Numbered from the stretch's first letter, positions 1 to 7,510 are shown. The stretch: 20,474 nt of DNA from CAIYRG01 sp035577685 (GCA_035577685.1 DATLVC010000246.1:1-20474); one strand, 5' to 3'. Made by a program: numbers and translations. The notes: generated by a model not told the origin, from the letters alone.

Positions 1-37
1 GGGAACGTTCCAGCTGCACGGTGTTTGCGATCGACAT
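1..37 (-). CDS. 5' end of an unidentified leftward gene (partial)
   Basis: Only the first 12 codons are inside the window. On the minus strand an ATG at 37 is preceded by AGGAG about 8 bases upstream, and the frame stays open to the left edge, reading MSIANTVQLERS. Too little is visible to assign a family. The spaced TACGTAG repeats at 86-111 lie upstream and could control it. It is in the same orientation as the cytochrome c gene, 99 bases away, so it could instead be the distal gene of that operon. Confidence 0.45.
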   Translation of the reverse strand, partial: MSIANTVQLERS

Positions 38-85
38 GCTCGGCTCCTGCTGCAATGCAGGTAGGAAACTCGCCCGAGATCGCCG

Positions 86-111
86 CTACGTATATTCAGG
101 TAAACTACGTA
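86..111 (-). promoter_or_regulatory. Tandem TACGTAG repeats, possible response-regulator site
   Basis: Read on the minus strand, the heptamer TACGTAG occurs twice, at 111-105 and 92-86, separated by 12 bases. The 19-base period puts both copies on nearly the same helical face. The core TACGTA is itself palindromic. I saw no other TACGTA in the window. NarL/FixJ-family regulators bind heptamers of this kind, and I recall TACGTAG-like sequences in FixJ target promoters, but that recollection is unchecked. The site lies about 50 bases upstream of the partial gene that starts at 37. Confidence 0.35.
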
Positions 112-136
112 GGCCCTTAGCCCCCCCCCTGCCCGC

Positions 137-454
137 TCAACGCACCGGCAAACTGTTCAGGTAGGCGATAATGTCGTCCACCTGCTTCCGGGAAAGCATG
201 ATTCCCGGCATGGGCGGGTGGGGATCCATGAGCCAGCCGCGTATCCAAGCTGGGCGCTCCTTGATGTCTTTTGCGATGTAAGAGAGCGGCGGAGCCCCGT
301 CCGCGGCCGTAGTCGCGTCGCCGGTGGCGTGACAACTCGAGCAGGAACGCGTGACAAGTTGACGCCCCTCGTCTGCATTGCCGGCAGGTGCCGCGACGGC
401 CGGGACCGCAAAGGCGAGGAATACGGCTGACAAAGCGAGATTGCGCAGAAACAT
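137..454 (-). CDS. Small periplasmic class I cytochrome c
   Basis: A 105-residue protein with a Sec signal peptide (about residues 1-22, ending AVAAPA). A single haem-attachment motif CSSCH spans residues 38-42. A downstream HPPMPGIM stretch can supply the distal methionine ligand, probably Met82. The C-terminal helix ending DDIIAYLNSL is typical of monohaem class I cytochromes. It would carry electrons in the periplasm; its partner oxidase or reductase is not in the window. A good Shine-Dalgarno (AGGAGA) overlaps the stop codon of the preceding USP gene, so the two are almost certainly co-transcribed and coupled. Clustering with a USP under a FixK/FNR-type site suggests microaerobic use, which is an inference. 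Confidence 0.9.
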   Translation of the reverse strand: MFLRNLALSAVFLAFAVPAVAAPAGNADEGRQLVTRSCSSCHATGDATTAADGAPPLSYIAKDIKERPAWIRGWLMDPHPPMPGIMLSRKQVDDIIAYLNSLPVR

Positions 455-464
455 CGGGTTTCTC

Positions 465-1331
465 CTAGTGAAACAAGAACAAGGGCAGCGGGCATTCCTT
501 GAGCAGATCGCGGGTAACCCCGCCCAGCACGAGTTCGCTCACGCGCGAATGGCCGTAAGCGCCCGATACGATCAGGTCGGCTTTATTGTCGCGCGCACAT
601 TTTACGATCGTATTCGCGATGCTTTCGCCACCGGGGATCGCGTACTGCACCTCAGCGCTGAGACCGTGCCAGCGCAATTGCTCCGCGACATGATTGGCCG
701 ATTCTATTGTCCGGGCTTTCCCCTCGCCATCCTCGACGCAGACCAGCAGAATTTTCTCCGCTTTCTCCAGCAAGGGCATCGCGGCCGTCATCGCGCGCGC
801 GCTTTCGGCTCTGTCTTTCCAGGCGACCGCAATGGTGGGAGCAAAATTCTCCGGCGCCGCCTCGGGCGCCAGCAGAATCGGCCGGCCAGCTTTCAGGATA
901 ACCGATCCGACCGCATCGATATCGCGGCGGCGGGAGATCACGGTGAGATCGTGGAAGCGCGCCGCTTTGGCGATGTCGTGGCGAAATTCGCCCAGGCGCT
1001 CCTGCCAAGCCGCCGAGACGGCGTGCGTGACGGAAGCAGAAGCCGCGTCTGAAATGGCGATGTCGCGATGCTTGCAGAATTCCAGGAAATGCCGATGCGC
1101 GCGCCACGTCATGGCTTTGGCTTCTGCTTCGAAAGCAGCGAAAAACTCCTCGGAGACAACCGGGCCGGTCATGTCGGCCATCGCGGTTTGCGCCGCAACT
1201 TGCTGCCATTCGGGCGACAGGTGCAGGCATTCCAGACGGGCATCGAAAAGCCGTGCTGCGAGATAAGCGGTCTGCAGCGTCGCTGTATCCGTTTGACTGC
1301 CGGTCAATTCCACCAAGAGTGTTTTGATCAT
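465..1331 (-). CDS. Universal stress protein with two tandem USP domains
   Basis: A 288-residue cytoplasmic protein with two UspA folds: N-terminal half about 1-140, C-terminal half about 150-288. The C-terminal half ends in the nucleotide-binding loop SGAYGHSRVSELVLGGVT, close to G-x2-G-x9-G-[ST]. The start at 1331 (MIKTLLVEL) is chosen over an in-frame start at 1361 because GGGAG sits about 9 bases upstream and UspA folds begin with such a beta strand. It lies 16 bases after the host-attachment gene and its stop overlaps the Shine-Dalgarno of the cytochrome gene. It is paralogous to the USP at 6315: both share LRWHGL and a GYGHSR loop and end LFLFH/VFLFH. Tandem USPs of alphaproteobacteria are often induced by low oxygen; here that is inference from context. 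Confidence 0.9.
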   Translation of the reverse strand: MIKTLLVELTGSQTDTATLQTAYLAARLFDARLECLHLSPEWQQVAAQTAMADMTGPVVSEEFFAAFEAEAKAMTWRAHRHFLEFCKHRDIAISDAASASVTHAVSAAWQERLGEFRHDIAKAARFHDLTVISRRRDIDAVGSVILKAGRPILLAPEAAPENFAPTIAVAWKDRAESARAMTAAMPLLEKAEKILLVCVEDGEGKARTIESANHVAEQLRWHGLSAEVQYAIPGGESIANTIVKCARDNKADLIVSGAYGHSRVSELVLGGVTRDLLKECPLPLFLFH

Positions 1332-1347
1332 CGCCGGGCTCCCAGGG

Positions 1348-1743
1348 TCAAAATCCCGCACAAACGAGCGGCTTTGGAGACTCGCTCATTGGCAGATCCC
1401 GCACAACGTCTCCGACCAACAAGGCACGGGTTCGCGGATCGAGCGCACGTTCCAACTCGTCAGCGATATAGGGAGCCGCAATGATGATCAATCCGTCATA
1501 GGCTTGCTCGGCGGCAGCTTCCTGGAGAATCTGGGCGATATGCCCGGCAAACTGCGCTTTCGGCCCACGCAGGAAGCCGTGTCCGGACCTAAAACGGTAC
1601 CATGCACGGGACATTTCACCCTCGGGACCATCGAGAAGAACGTCTTCCGGGGGCGTTATCGGCATAACATTTCCGTCACCGCTGGAACAGATACGCGCCG
1701 AAACCCCATCGGTGATAAGTATCCAAATTCGAGAATTGCGCAT
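1348..1743 (-). CDS. Host-attachment-family protein
   Basis: A 131-residue soluble protein that I place in the family annotated as host attachment protein (PF10116-like). It has an N-terminal strand WILITDGVSARIC, a central HGFLRGPKAQFAGHIAQIL helix, and a C-terminal strand LIIIAAPYIADELERAL followed by a basic segment and VVRDLP. The family resembles archaeal release-factor-like folds and is common in stress and redox clusters; its biochemical role is not established and the name should not be read as proof of host association. It is the first gene of the leftward operon, with GGAG about 7 bases before the ATG, and is probably controlled by the FixK/FNR-type site at 1797-1810. Confidence 0.8.
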   Translation of the reverse strand: MRNSRIWILITDGVSARICSSGDGNVMPITPPEDVLLDGPEGEMSRAWYRFRSGHGFLRGPKAQFAGHIAQILQEAAAEQAYDGLIIIAAPYIADELERALDPRTRALLVGDVVRDLPMSESPKPLVCAGF

Positions 1744-1769
1744 GATTATGTCTCCGCGGCGTGTGATCT

Positions 1770-1810
1770 TTCATATCATCCTGGAGTTGCAGGCTTTTGA
1801 TCTCGGTCAA
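1770..1810 (-). promoter_or_regulatory. Putative class II FixK/FNR-dependent promoter of the leftward operon
   Basis: On the minus strand a -10-like TATGAA lies at 1775-1770, predicting transcription from about 1763. The centre of the palindrome TTGACCGAGATCAA (1810-1797) then falls at about -41, where CRP/FNR-family activators sit at class II promoters. There is no good -35, as expected for an activator-dependent promoter. The transcript would cover the host-attachment, USP and cytochrome c genes. Confidence 0.45.
1797..1810. promoter_or_regulatory. FixK/FNR-type box
   Basis: TTGATCTCGGTCAA fits the TTGA-N6-TCAA pattern bound by FNR/FixK regulators and matches TTGAT-N4-ATCAA at nine of ten positions. 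It lies between two divergent operons, one of which encodes a FixL-type oxygen sensor. No CRP/FNR-family gene is in the window, so the regulator would act in trans. Confidence 0.6.
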
Positions 1811-1825
1811 TTGTTGCAATATAAT
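1797..1825 (+). promoter_or_regulatory. fixL: Sigma-70-type promoter of the fixL-like gene
   Basis: TTGATC (1797-1802), a 17-base spacer and a perfect TATAAT (1820-1825) make a good housekeeping promoter, starting transcription near 1832. The -35 hexamer lies inside the FixK/FNR-type box, so a bound regulator would probably block polymerase here while activating the opposite direction. A start near 1832 excludes the upstream in-frame start codons at 1797 and 1824 and favours the ATG at 1860. Confidence 0.5.
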
Positions 1826-1859
1826 GACCTTAAGCCCCACTGACCAAACGCGAGTTAAA

Positions 1860-2978
1860 ATGCCTATTGTTACGGCACAATCGGATGCGCTCTTTCGCAC
1901 CCTGATCCAGACCGCCGTCGACGGCATCATCGTCATCGACGGCGAAGGAATCATTCACATTTACAATATGGCCTGCGAACGCCTGTTCGGCTTTCACTCC
2001 GACGAGGTGGTCGGGCGAAACGTGAAGATGCTGATGCCCGAGCCTTATCGCGCCGAGCATGACGGATATATCGAGCATTATCGCGCAACCGGGATAAAGC
2101 GGATCATCGGTATCGGACGCAATGTCTCGGGACAGCGGAAGGATGGAACGACATTCCCCATGTATCTTTCCGTCGGCGAAGGCTATTTGAACGACAGGGC
2201 CATCTTTGTCGGCATTATTCATGATCTGACCGAACGGGAGAGCGCCGCCCGCCGCAACCAGGAGCTCCAGGATGAGCTTCTGCATGTGTCGCGCTTGTCT
2301 GCGATGGGGCAGATGTCGGCGGCATTGGCACATGAATTGAACCAGCCGCTGACCGCCATATTGAATTATCTCACTGCGGCGAGGCGAACTCTCGCAACTA
2401 CCGACGATCCCCAGACAACGCGGGCCCTTGGATTCGTCGACAAGGCTGCGCAACAGACGACCCGCGCGGGCCAGATCATTCGCCAGCTGCGCGAATTCGT
2501 CGAAAAGCGAGAAACAGTACGGAACGAGCAGAATCTGAACGGCCTTGTGGAAGAAACTATCGCTCTTGCGTTCGTGGGTTCGGCGGATTCGGGCGTCAAG
2601 GTTTACAAACAGCTCGATGCCACGGTACCGCCGGTTCTTATGGACAAGATTCAGATGGGTCAGGTGCTGCTGAACCTCATCCGCAACAGCATTGAGGCGA
2701 TGCAGTCTGTTACGCAGCGCGAACTTACGATCAAGACGGCGCGCATGGACCCCAATCTTGTGGAATTGGTCGTATCGGATACCGGCCCCGGGCTGCCGGC
2801 AGAGATTTTGAGCCGGCTCTTCCAACCCTTCGTCACGACGAAAGAAAAGGGCATGGGTATTGGTCTTTCGATTTGTCAGACGATCGTCGAGGCGCATGGC
2901 GGACGAATCTGGACCTCGGCGTCCGAGGACCGTGGCGCTAAGTTTCACGTCACCTTGCCTGCGATCCCCGCGAACTGA
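1860..2978 (+). CDS. fixL: FixL-type haem-PAS oxygen-sensing histidine kinase
   Basis: A 372-residue soluble kinase with one PAS domain (about 8-125) and a HisKA/HATPase core (about 135-370). The PAS carries the FixL haem signature: His67 in AEHDGYI, then IIGIGR with Ile82 and Arg87. These have the same spacing as His200, Ile215 and Arg220 of Bradyrhizobium FixL, so haem-based O2 sensing is well supported. Kinase motifs are the H-box ALAHELNQPL (His158), N-box LLNLIRNSIEAM, G1 DTGPGLP and G2 GMGIGLS. No membrane helix and no second PAS are present, unlike many rhizobial FixL proteins. The start at 1860 follows the promoter placement; starts at 1824 or 1797 would add 12 or 21 residues. The Shine-Dalgarno is weak. 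The stand-alone receiver at 3096 is the obvious partner. Confidence 0.88.
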   Translation: MPIVTAQSDALFRTLIQTAVDGIIVIDGEGIIHIYNMACERLFGFHSDEVVGRNVKMLMPEPYRAEHDGYIEHYRATGIKRIIGIGRNVSGQRKDGTTFPMYLSVGEGYLNDRAIFVGIIHDLTERESAARRNQELQDELLHVSRLSAMGQMSAALAHELNQPLTAILNYLTAARRTLATTDDPQTTRALGFVDKAAQQTTRAGQIIRQLREFVEKRETVRNEQNLNGLVEETIALAFVGSADSGVKVYKQLDATVPPVLMDKIQMGQVLLNLIRNSIEAMQSVTQRELTIKTARMDPNLVELVVSDTGPGLPAEILSRLFQPFVTTKEKGMGIGLSICQTIVEAHGGRIWTSASEDRGAKFHVTLPAIPAN

Positions 2979-3095
2979 TTTCGCCGATTTTCGCCGCTCT
3001 CGCCTGCGGCGGCCGCTAAGCACTAGTCCTTATTTTGCGGGCGATCCGAAAGCCATAGATTCTCCCTGCCCGCCGGGGCTTTTACGGGGGACATC

Positions 3096-3470
3096 GTGGC
3101 ATCTCGAAATTGCCGGAAAGTCTACGTGGTCGAGGACGACGATGCCGTCCGCGATTCGACGCGGGCCGTTCTGGAATCGCTCGGATTCGATGTGAGCGAA
3201 TATGCGTCCGCGGTCGATTTTCTTACGGCGGTAAGCAGGCCGCTCGGTGGATGCGTGCTGCTGGATCTCCATATGCCCGGCATGAGCGGACTCGAACTTC
3301 TCGAACTGATCCGGCGGCGCGGATGGGATCTGCCCGCGATCATCGTCACCGGCCGCAGCGATGAGCTGCTGAAAGCCCGCGCAGGCCACGCCGGTATAGT
3401 GACATTTCTCACCAAGCCCATTGAGGAAGCCACGCTGGTGCAGGCGCTCGACAACGCCTTTTCCTCCTGA
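3096..3470 (+). CDS. Stand-alone FixJ-like receiver, no output domain
   Basis: A 124-residue single-domain response regulator. It has the acidic pocket EDDD (13-16), the phospho-acceptor Asp57 in LLDLHMPGMSG, Thr85 in IIVTGRSDE and Lys107 in FLTKPIE. The sequence most resembles FixJ-type receivers, but the reading frame ends right after the receiver's last helix and no LuxR-type HTH follows in the next 73 bases, so it cannot bind DNA by itself. The start is GTG with GGGGG about 5 bases upstream. Its place after the FixL-like gene suggests it takes phosphate from that kinase. It may be a phosphate sink, a protein-interaction output, or a feedback inhibitor like Caulobacter FixT; the sequence does not decide. 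Confidence 0.85.
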   Translation: MASRNCRKVYVVEDDDAVRDSTRAVLESLGFDVSEYASAVDFLTAVSRPLGGCVLLDLHMPGMSGLELLELIRRRGWDLPAIIVTGRSDELLKARAGHAGIVTFLTKPIEEATLVQALDNAFSS

Positions 3471-3543
3471 GACGGGTCATTTCATCGCGCATACCGGCCA
3501 CGGCAGAGGATGGATAGAATACGCTTTTTGGAAATGATCAGAC

Positions 3544-6282
3544 ATGTCAATCCGTAATCTCGATGCGATCTTTCGCCCGCGCTCGGTGGCGCTGATCGGC
3601 GCCAGCGACCGGCCATGCTCAGCGGGACGGGTCACCATGGACAACCTGCTGGCTGCGGGATTCGAGGGCCCGATTTATCCGGTCAATCCGAAACACAAGA
3701 TGATTGCAGGCGTCCCGGTTTACCCGGATGTTCAAAGCCTGCCATTGCCGCCCGATCTTGCCGTGATCTGCACGCCGCCGCGTACCGTTCCCAAGCTCGT
3801 TGCCGATTTGGCCGCGCGCGGTACCAAGGGCGCGATTGTCATCACGGCCGGCTTTGGCGAGCTCGGCAGCGAAGAAGGGCGCCAGCTGCAACTGGCGCTG
3901 CTCGCCGCAGCAAAGCCGCATCTGCTCAGGATTGTCGGACCCAATTGTCTCGGCGTGCTTTCGACACCGGTCGGATTGAATGCATCCTTCGCCCCCGGAA
4001 ACGCAAAAAAGGGAAGCATCGCTTTCGTCGCGCAATCGGGCGCGATGCTGACGACGGTGCTCGACTGGGCCAATGCACGCGGCATCGGCTTCTCAGTCCT
4101 CGCGTCTCTGGGCGATATGACCGACGTCGATTTCGGCGACATGCTGGATTATCTGGCGACCGATCCGGCGACGAGCGCGATTCTTCTCTACATAGAGGCG
4201 GTCACCAATCCGCGGAAATTCATTTCCGCAGCACGGGCGGCGGCTCGCATGAAGCCGGTGATCGCAATCAAGGCCGGACGCCACCAGGCGGCGGCAAAGG
4301 CCGCAACCTCGCACACGGGCGCCTTGGCCGGGAGCGACGCGGTGTACACCGCGGCCTTCCGGCGAACCGGGATATTGCGCGTCCAGGATCTCGATGAATT
4401 GTTCGACGCCGTGGAAACGCTGGCGCGGGCGCGCAGTTTTTCGGGCGATGATCTTGTCATCCTGACCAATGGCGGCGGGCCGGGCGTCCTTGCCACCGAC
4501 TCGCTGCTCGATTGTGGCGGCAGACTGACCGAATTGTCGGCGCAAACCCTTGCCAAGCTGAATGCCCTGCTTCCCCCAACTTGGTCTCACGGCAATCCGG
4601 TTGACATCATCGGCGATGCACCGGCGGCACGCTATTGCGATGCCCTTGGCGCTTTGCTTGCCGCGCCGGAAACGAACGCCGTTCTTGTGATCAATTGTCC
4701 GACGGCGATCGCATCCAGCGCCGAAGCGGCACAGGCGGTGGCTCATGTCGCTTCCTCAACGACGCGTCCGGTCCTGACAAATTGGCTCGGCGCGCAAAGT
4801 GCCATGGCGGCACGTACCGCGTTCGATGAGGCGGGGCTGCCGACTTACGACACACCCACCGCAGCGATTCGCGGTTTCATGCATCTGGTGCATTACCGCA
4901 AAGGCCAAGAGGTGATCCTCGAAGCGCCACCATCCCTTGCAAGCGAATTCACGCCGCGCGATTCCGCGGCCCACCAGATCGTTGCGCAGGCTTTGGATGC
5001 CGGCGAATCGTGGCTGAACGCTGCCGATGTTAGCCGGATTCTGGAATGCTACGGCATTCCCACGCCGCGGGCGGCGTTGGCCGTCAATCCCGATGAAGCC
5101 GCGAAAATTGCGCAAGGCTTCGGCGTGCCCGTGGCGCTGAAAATATTTTCGCCCGATATCACGCACAAATCCGATGTCGGTGGCGTCGCGCTCGACCTGA
5201 AGGACCCGGCCGCGGTCAGGAGTGCGGCTGAAGCGATGCTGAGCCGCGTTGCCTCCGTGGCTCCCAAGGCTCGGCTCACCGGCTTCTTCGTGCAGGAAAT
5301 GATCAGGCGCCCCGATGCCTACGAACTCATCGCCGGCATGACGGTAGATCGCCAATTCGGCCCGGTAATTCTGTTCGGCCATGGCGGGACGGCAGCGGAA
5401 ATCATTGGCGACCGGGCCCTCGCTCTGCCGCCGCTCAATCTCAGGCTGGCGCAGGATCTCATGGCGCAAACCCGGATTTTTCGCCTGTTGCAGGGCTACC
5501 GGGATCGGCCGCGGGCCGCGTTGGAGAGCATCGCGCTCACTCTCGTAAAGCTGTCGCAGCTCGTCTGCGATCTGGAAGAGGTGGTGGAACTCGATCTCAA
5601 TCCACTGCTCGCCGATTCCCAAGGCGTAATCGCATTGGACGCGCGCATACGCATTGCGCGAAAGGATGCGGGAAGCGCCAATCGGCTCGCGATACGTCCC
5701 TACCCGAAAGAGCTCGAGTGCCGCGAGTCTCTCGCGGCGATCGGGGCCGTAAAGTTGCGCCCGATCCGGCCCGAGGACGCGTCCATCCTTGAACAATTCG
5801 TCGGCGATCTAACGCCGGAAGACGCGCGGATGCGATTCTTCACGCCGATGCACAAGCTCGGGGCGGCCGCGCTCGCCCGGTTCACGCAGATCGATTATGA
5901 CCGCGAAATGGCCTTCGTCGCTTTTGCCGAGGAGGCTCCAAACCGTCTGCTTGGCGTCGCACGCTTGGCGGCCGACCCGGACAATGTCCGGGCGGAATTT
6001 GCGATTGTGGTGCGAAGCGATCTCCATCGCCGCGGGCTGGGCCGTCTTTTGCTCGGGCATCTGATCGCCTATGCGCAGAGCCGCGGAATTTGCGAGTTGT
6101 TCGGCGACGTGCTCGCGGAGAACCAGGCCATGCTGGGGCTGTGTACCAAGCTTGGCTTTACGGTCGCCACGGAACCATCGCGGGATCTGGTGCGCGTAAC
6201 CCTGTGCCCTCCCATTACATCGCGGGAATCACCGCCCATTGATCTGGCTCAAAGTCAGCGCGCACGAAATGAAGCATTGTGA
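3544..6282 (+). CDS. Pat-type fusion: ADP-forming acyl-CoA synthetase plus GNAT acetyltransferase
   Basis: A 912-residue protein. Residues 1-130 form a CoA-binding Rossmann domain (VALIGASDRP near 15-25). Residues 150-460 are the two succinyl-CoA-ligase-like domains, with the catalytic-loop His257 in SHTGALAG. Residues 480-700 are the ATP-grasp part, with PVALKIFSPDITHKSDVGGV. Residues 735-890 are a GNAT domain, whose acetyl-CoA loop RRGLGR lies near 830. The domain order matches bacterial Pat lysine acetyltransferases that silence acetyl-CoA synthetase. In well-studied Pat proteins the synthetase half is thought to be inactive; here both histidines expected for ADP-forming catalysis (SHTG and THKSDVGG) are kept, so it might also make ATP from acyl-CoA. 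GGA precedes the ATG by about 10 bases. It probably forms an operon with the following USP. Confidence 0.88.
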   Translation: MSIRNLDAIFRPRSVALIGASDRPCSAGRVTMDNLLAAGFEGPIYPVNPKHKMIAGVPVYPDVQSLPLPPDLAVICTPPRTVPKLVADLAARGTKGAIVITAGFGELGSEEGRQLQLALLAAAKPHLLRIVGPNCLGVLSTPVGLNASFAPGNAKKGSIAFVAQSGAMLTTVLDWANARGIGFSVLASLGDMTDVDFGDMLDYLATDPATSAILLYIEAVTNPRKFISAARAAARMKPVIAIKAGRHQAAAKAATSHTGALAGSDAVYTAAFRRTGILRVQDLDELFDAVETLARARSFSGDDLVILTNGGGPGVLATDSLLDCGGRLTELSAQTLAKLNALLPPTWSHGNPVDIIGDAPAARYCDALGALLAAPETNAVLVINCPTAIASSAEAAQAVAHVASSTTRPVLTNWLGAQSAMAARTAFDEAGLPTYDTPTAAIRGFMHLVHYRKGQEVILEAPPSLASEFTPRDSAAHQIVAQALDAGESWLNAADVSRILECYGIPTPRAALAVNPDEAAKIAQGFGVPVALKIFSPDITHKSDVGGVALDLKDPAAVRSAAEAMLSRVASVAPKARLTGFFVQEMIRRPDAYELIAGMTVDRQFGPVILFGHGGTAAEIIGDRALALPPLNLRLAQDLMAQTRIFRLLQGYRDRPRAALESIALTLVKLSQLVCDLEEVVELDLNPLLADSQGVIALDARIRIARKDAGSANRLAIRPYPKELECRESLAAIGAVKLRPIRPEDASILEQFVGDLTPEDARMRFFTPMHKLGAAALARFTQIDYDREMAFVAFAEEAPNRLLGVARLAADPDNVRAEFAIVVRSDLHRRGLGRLLLGHLIAYAQSRGICELFGDVLAENQAMLGLCTKLGFTVATEPSRDLVRVTLCPPITSRESPPIDLAQSQRARNEAL

Positions 6283-6314
6283 TTCATATTCTAGCGACAG
6301 CGAGAGGCGTATCC

Positions 6315-7205
6315 ATGTTCAAGACCATTGCTGCCCACCTTACGGGATCGGACTGTGATCGGTCGGTCCTTGCCACGGCCCTTCAACTGGCCCGGCCGTT
6401 CGCGGCGCATATCGATTGCCTGCGTGTTGTTCCCGATCCCGCGGCGATGGTCGCGCAAGCTATGCCGTTCGATGCGGCCATGGGTATGACCGGCCTTCTT
6501 GCCGATATGCTGGACACGATCGAACAGCAAAGCGGCGAGCGAACGCAGCGGGCGCGCGCCGCAATGTCCGAATTCTGCAAGGCTCAAGGCGTGGTCTTGG
6601 CCGATACGCCGCCTGGCCCCGGCGATGTCAGCGCGGCTTGGCAAGAACGCAAGGCGCCCGACGAATGGGATTACCTCGTTGAGTTCGCGCGGTCTCATGA
6701 CCTTGTTGTGCTCGGTGGGGGGAAGGCGCGTGCCGGACACCCGCCCCCGGAGCTGGTCGGAAGTGTCATCGTCGGTAGCGGCCGCCCGGTTGTCCTTGCG
6801 CCGGAAAAGCCGGCGCGGGAACCGATCCGGACCATCGCGGTCGCATGGAAGGACACCCCCGAAGCTGCGCGCGCGTTGACAGCGGCCATGCCGCTGCTTG
6901 CTAAAGCGCAGCGGATCGAAATCCTCAGCGCGAACGAAACCGAAAGCGAGGTCACGCAATGCCTCGATTGCTCCGAGAGCATCGTGCAGCAATTGCGTTG
7001 GCATGGGTTGAATGTAAACGGCCATTTTGTTATTCCCGCCGGCCGGTCGGTTCCCAACGCGATCCTGGAAACGGCCCATAGTCTCAATGCGGACCTTCTC
7101 GTCATGGGCGGATACGGACACAGCCGCCTTCGGGAGTTTGTTTTCGGCGGGTTTACGCAGCGGATTCTCGAAGGCGTCGATCTTCCGGTGTTTTTGTTTC
7201 ACTGA
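6315..7205 (+). CDS. Second tandem-domain universal stress protein
   Basis: A 296-residue cytoplasmic protein with two UspA domains. The first begins MFKTIAAHLTG; the second ends with the nucleotide loop MGGYGHSRLREFVFGGFT and LPVFLFH. The ATG at 6315 has GAGAGG 7-8 bases upstream and aligns with the start of the paralogue at 1331. An in-frame GTG at 6279 overlaps the stop of the acyl-CoA synthetase gene and would add 12 unlikely residues. The second half closely matches the paralogue, so two related USPs flank the sensor/Pat block. USPs of this layout are stress or hypoxia proteins; ligand and partner cannot be read from the sequence. Confidence 0.9.
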   Translation: MFKTIAAHLTGSDCDRSVLATALQLARPFAAHIDCLRVVPDPAAMVAQAMPFDAAMGMTGLLADMLDTIEQQSGERTQRARAAMSEFCKAQGVVLADTPPGPGDVSAAWQERKAPDEWDYLVEFARSHDLVVLGGGKARAGHPPPELVGSVIVGSGRPVVLAPEKPAREPIRTIAVAWKDTPEAARALTAAMPLLAKAQRIEILSANETESEVTQCLDCSESIVQQLRWHGLNVNGHFVIPAGRSVPNAILETAHSLNADLLVMGGYGHSRLREFVFGGFTQRILEGVDLPVFLFH

Positions 7206-7234
7206 ACGTGGCGCGCGGATAGCGGAGAGAAGCA

Positions 7235-7510
7235 ATGATGTGGTGGTACGGCGGGCCAGGATTTGGCGCCTTCGGTCACGGCTGGTGGGCGGGGCACATC
7301 ATTGGCTTCGTTCTGGTCTGGGTCTTTCTGAATGTCCTGGCGGTCATGGCACTGCAGCGCCTGGTACGGCCACGTCCAAGCGAGAACGAACATGCCTCCG
7401 ACAGGCATGACGTGCCGCCCGTGATTATCCTGCAGGAGCGCTATGTGCGCGGCGAGATCGGGCGTGAAGAATTCATTCAAAAGCAACGCGACCTGAGCGC
7501 CGCCGGTTGA
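7235..7510 (+). CDS. Small membrane protein with C-terminal SHOCT domain
   Basis: A 91-residue protein. A Gly/Trp-rich N-terminus (MMWWYGGPGFGAFGHGWW) leads into one membrane helix (about 20-42), then a polar linker and a short C-terminal helical hairpin, LQERYVRGEIGREEFIQKQRDL. The last part is the SHOCT motif, usually found at protein C-termini and thought to mediate oligomerisation or nucleic-acid contacts. GGAGAG lies about 9 bases before the ATG. It follows the USP by 29 bases in the same direction and is likely the last gene of that operon. The function of this class is unknown. Confidence 0.82.
   Translation: MMWWYGGPGFGAFGHGWWAGHIIGFVLVWVFLNVLAVMALQRLVRPRPSENEHASDRHDVPPVIILQERYVRGEIGREEFIQKQRDLSAAG

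Noticed and set aside
121..129. Run of nine C as a phase-variable tract
   Set aside because: It lies between genes downstream of the cytochrome stop, not in a reading frame or between promoter elements that I can define.
1830..3023. Long open frame (397 codons) on the minus strand opposite the fixL-like gene
   Set aside because: The plus strand encodes a complete haem-PAS kinase with all motifs. The opposite frame is rich in Arg/His and has no recognisable domain; it is an antisense shadow of high-GC codon bias.
3529..3542. TTGGAAATGATCAG as a second FNR-type box before the Pat gene
   Set aside because: Three of the ten key positions are wrong and the site lies between the Shine-Dalgarno and the start codon.
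4756..5796. Long minus-strand open frame (346 codons) opposite the acyl-CoA synthetase/GNAT gene
   Set aside because: Same reasoning: the plus strand is a clear family member across this whole stretch.
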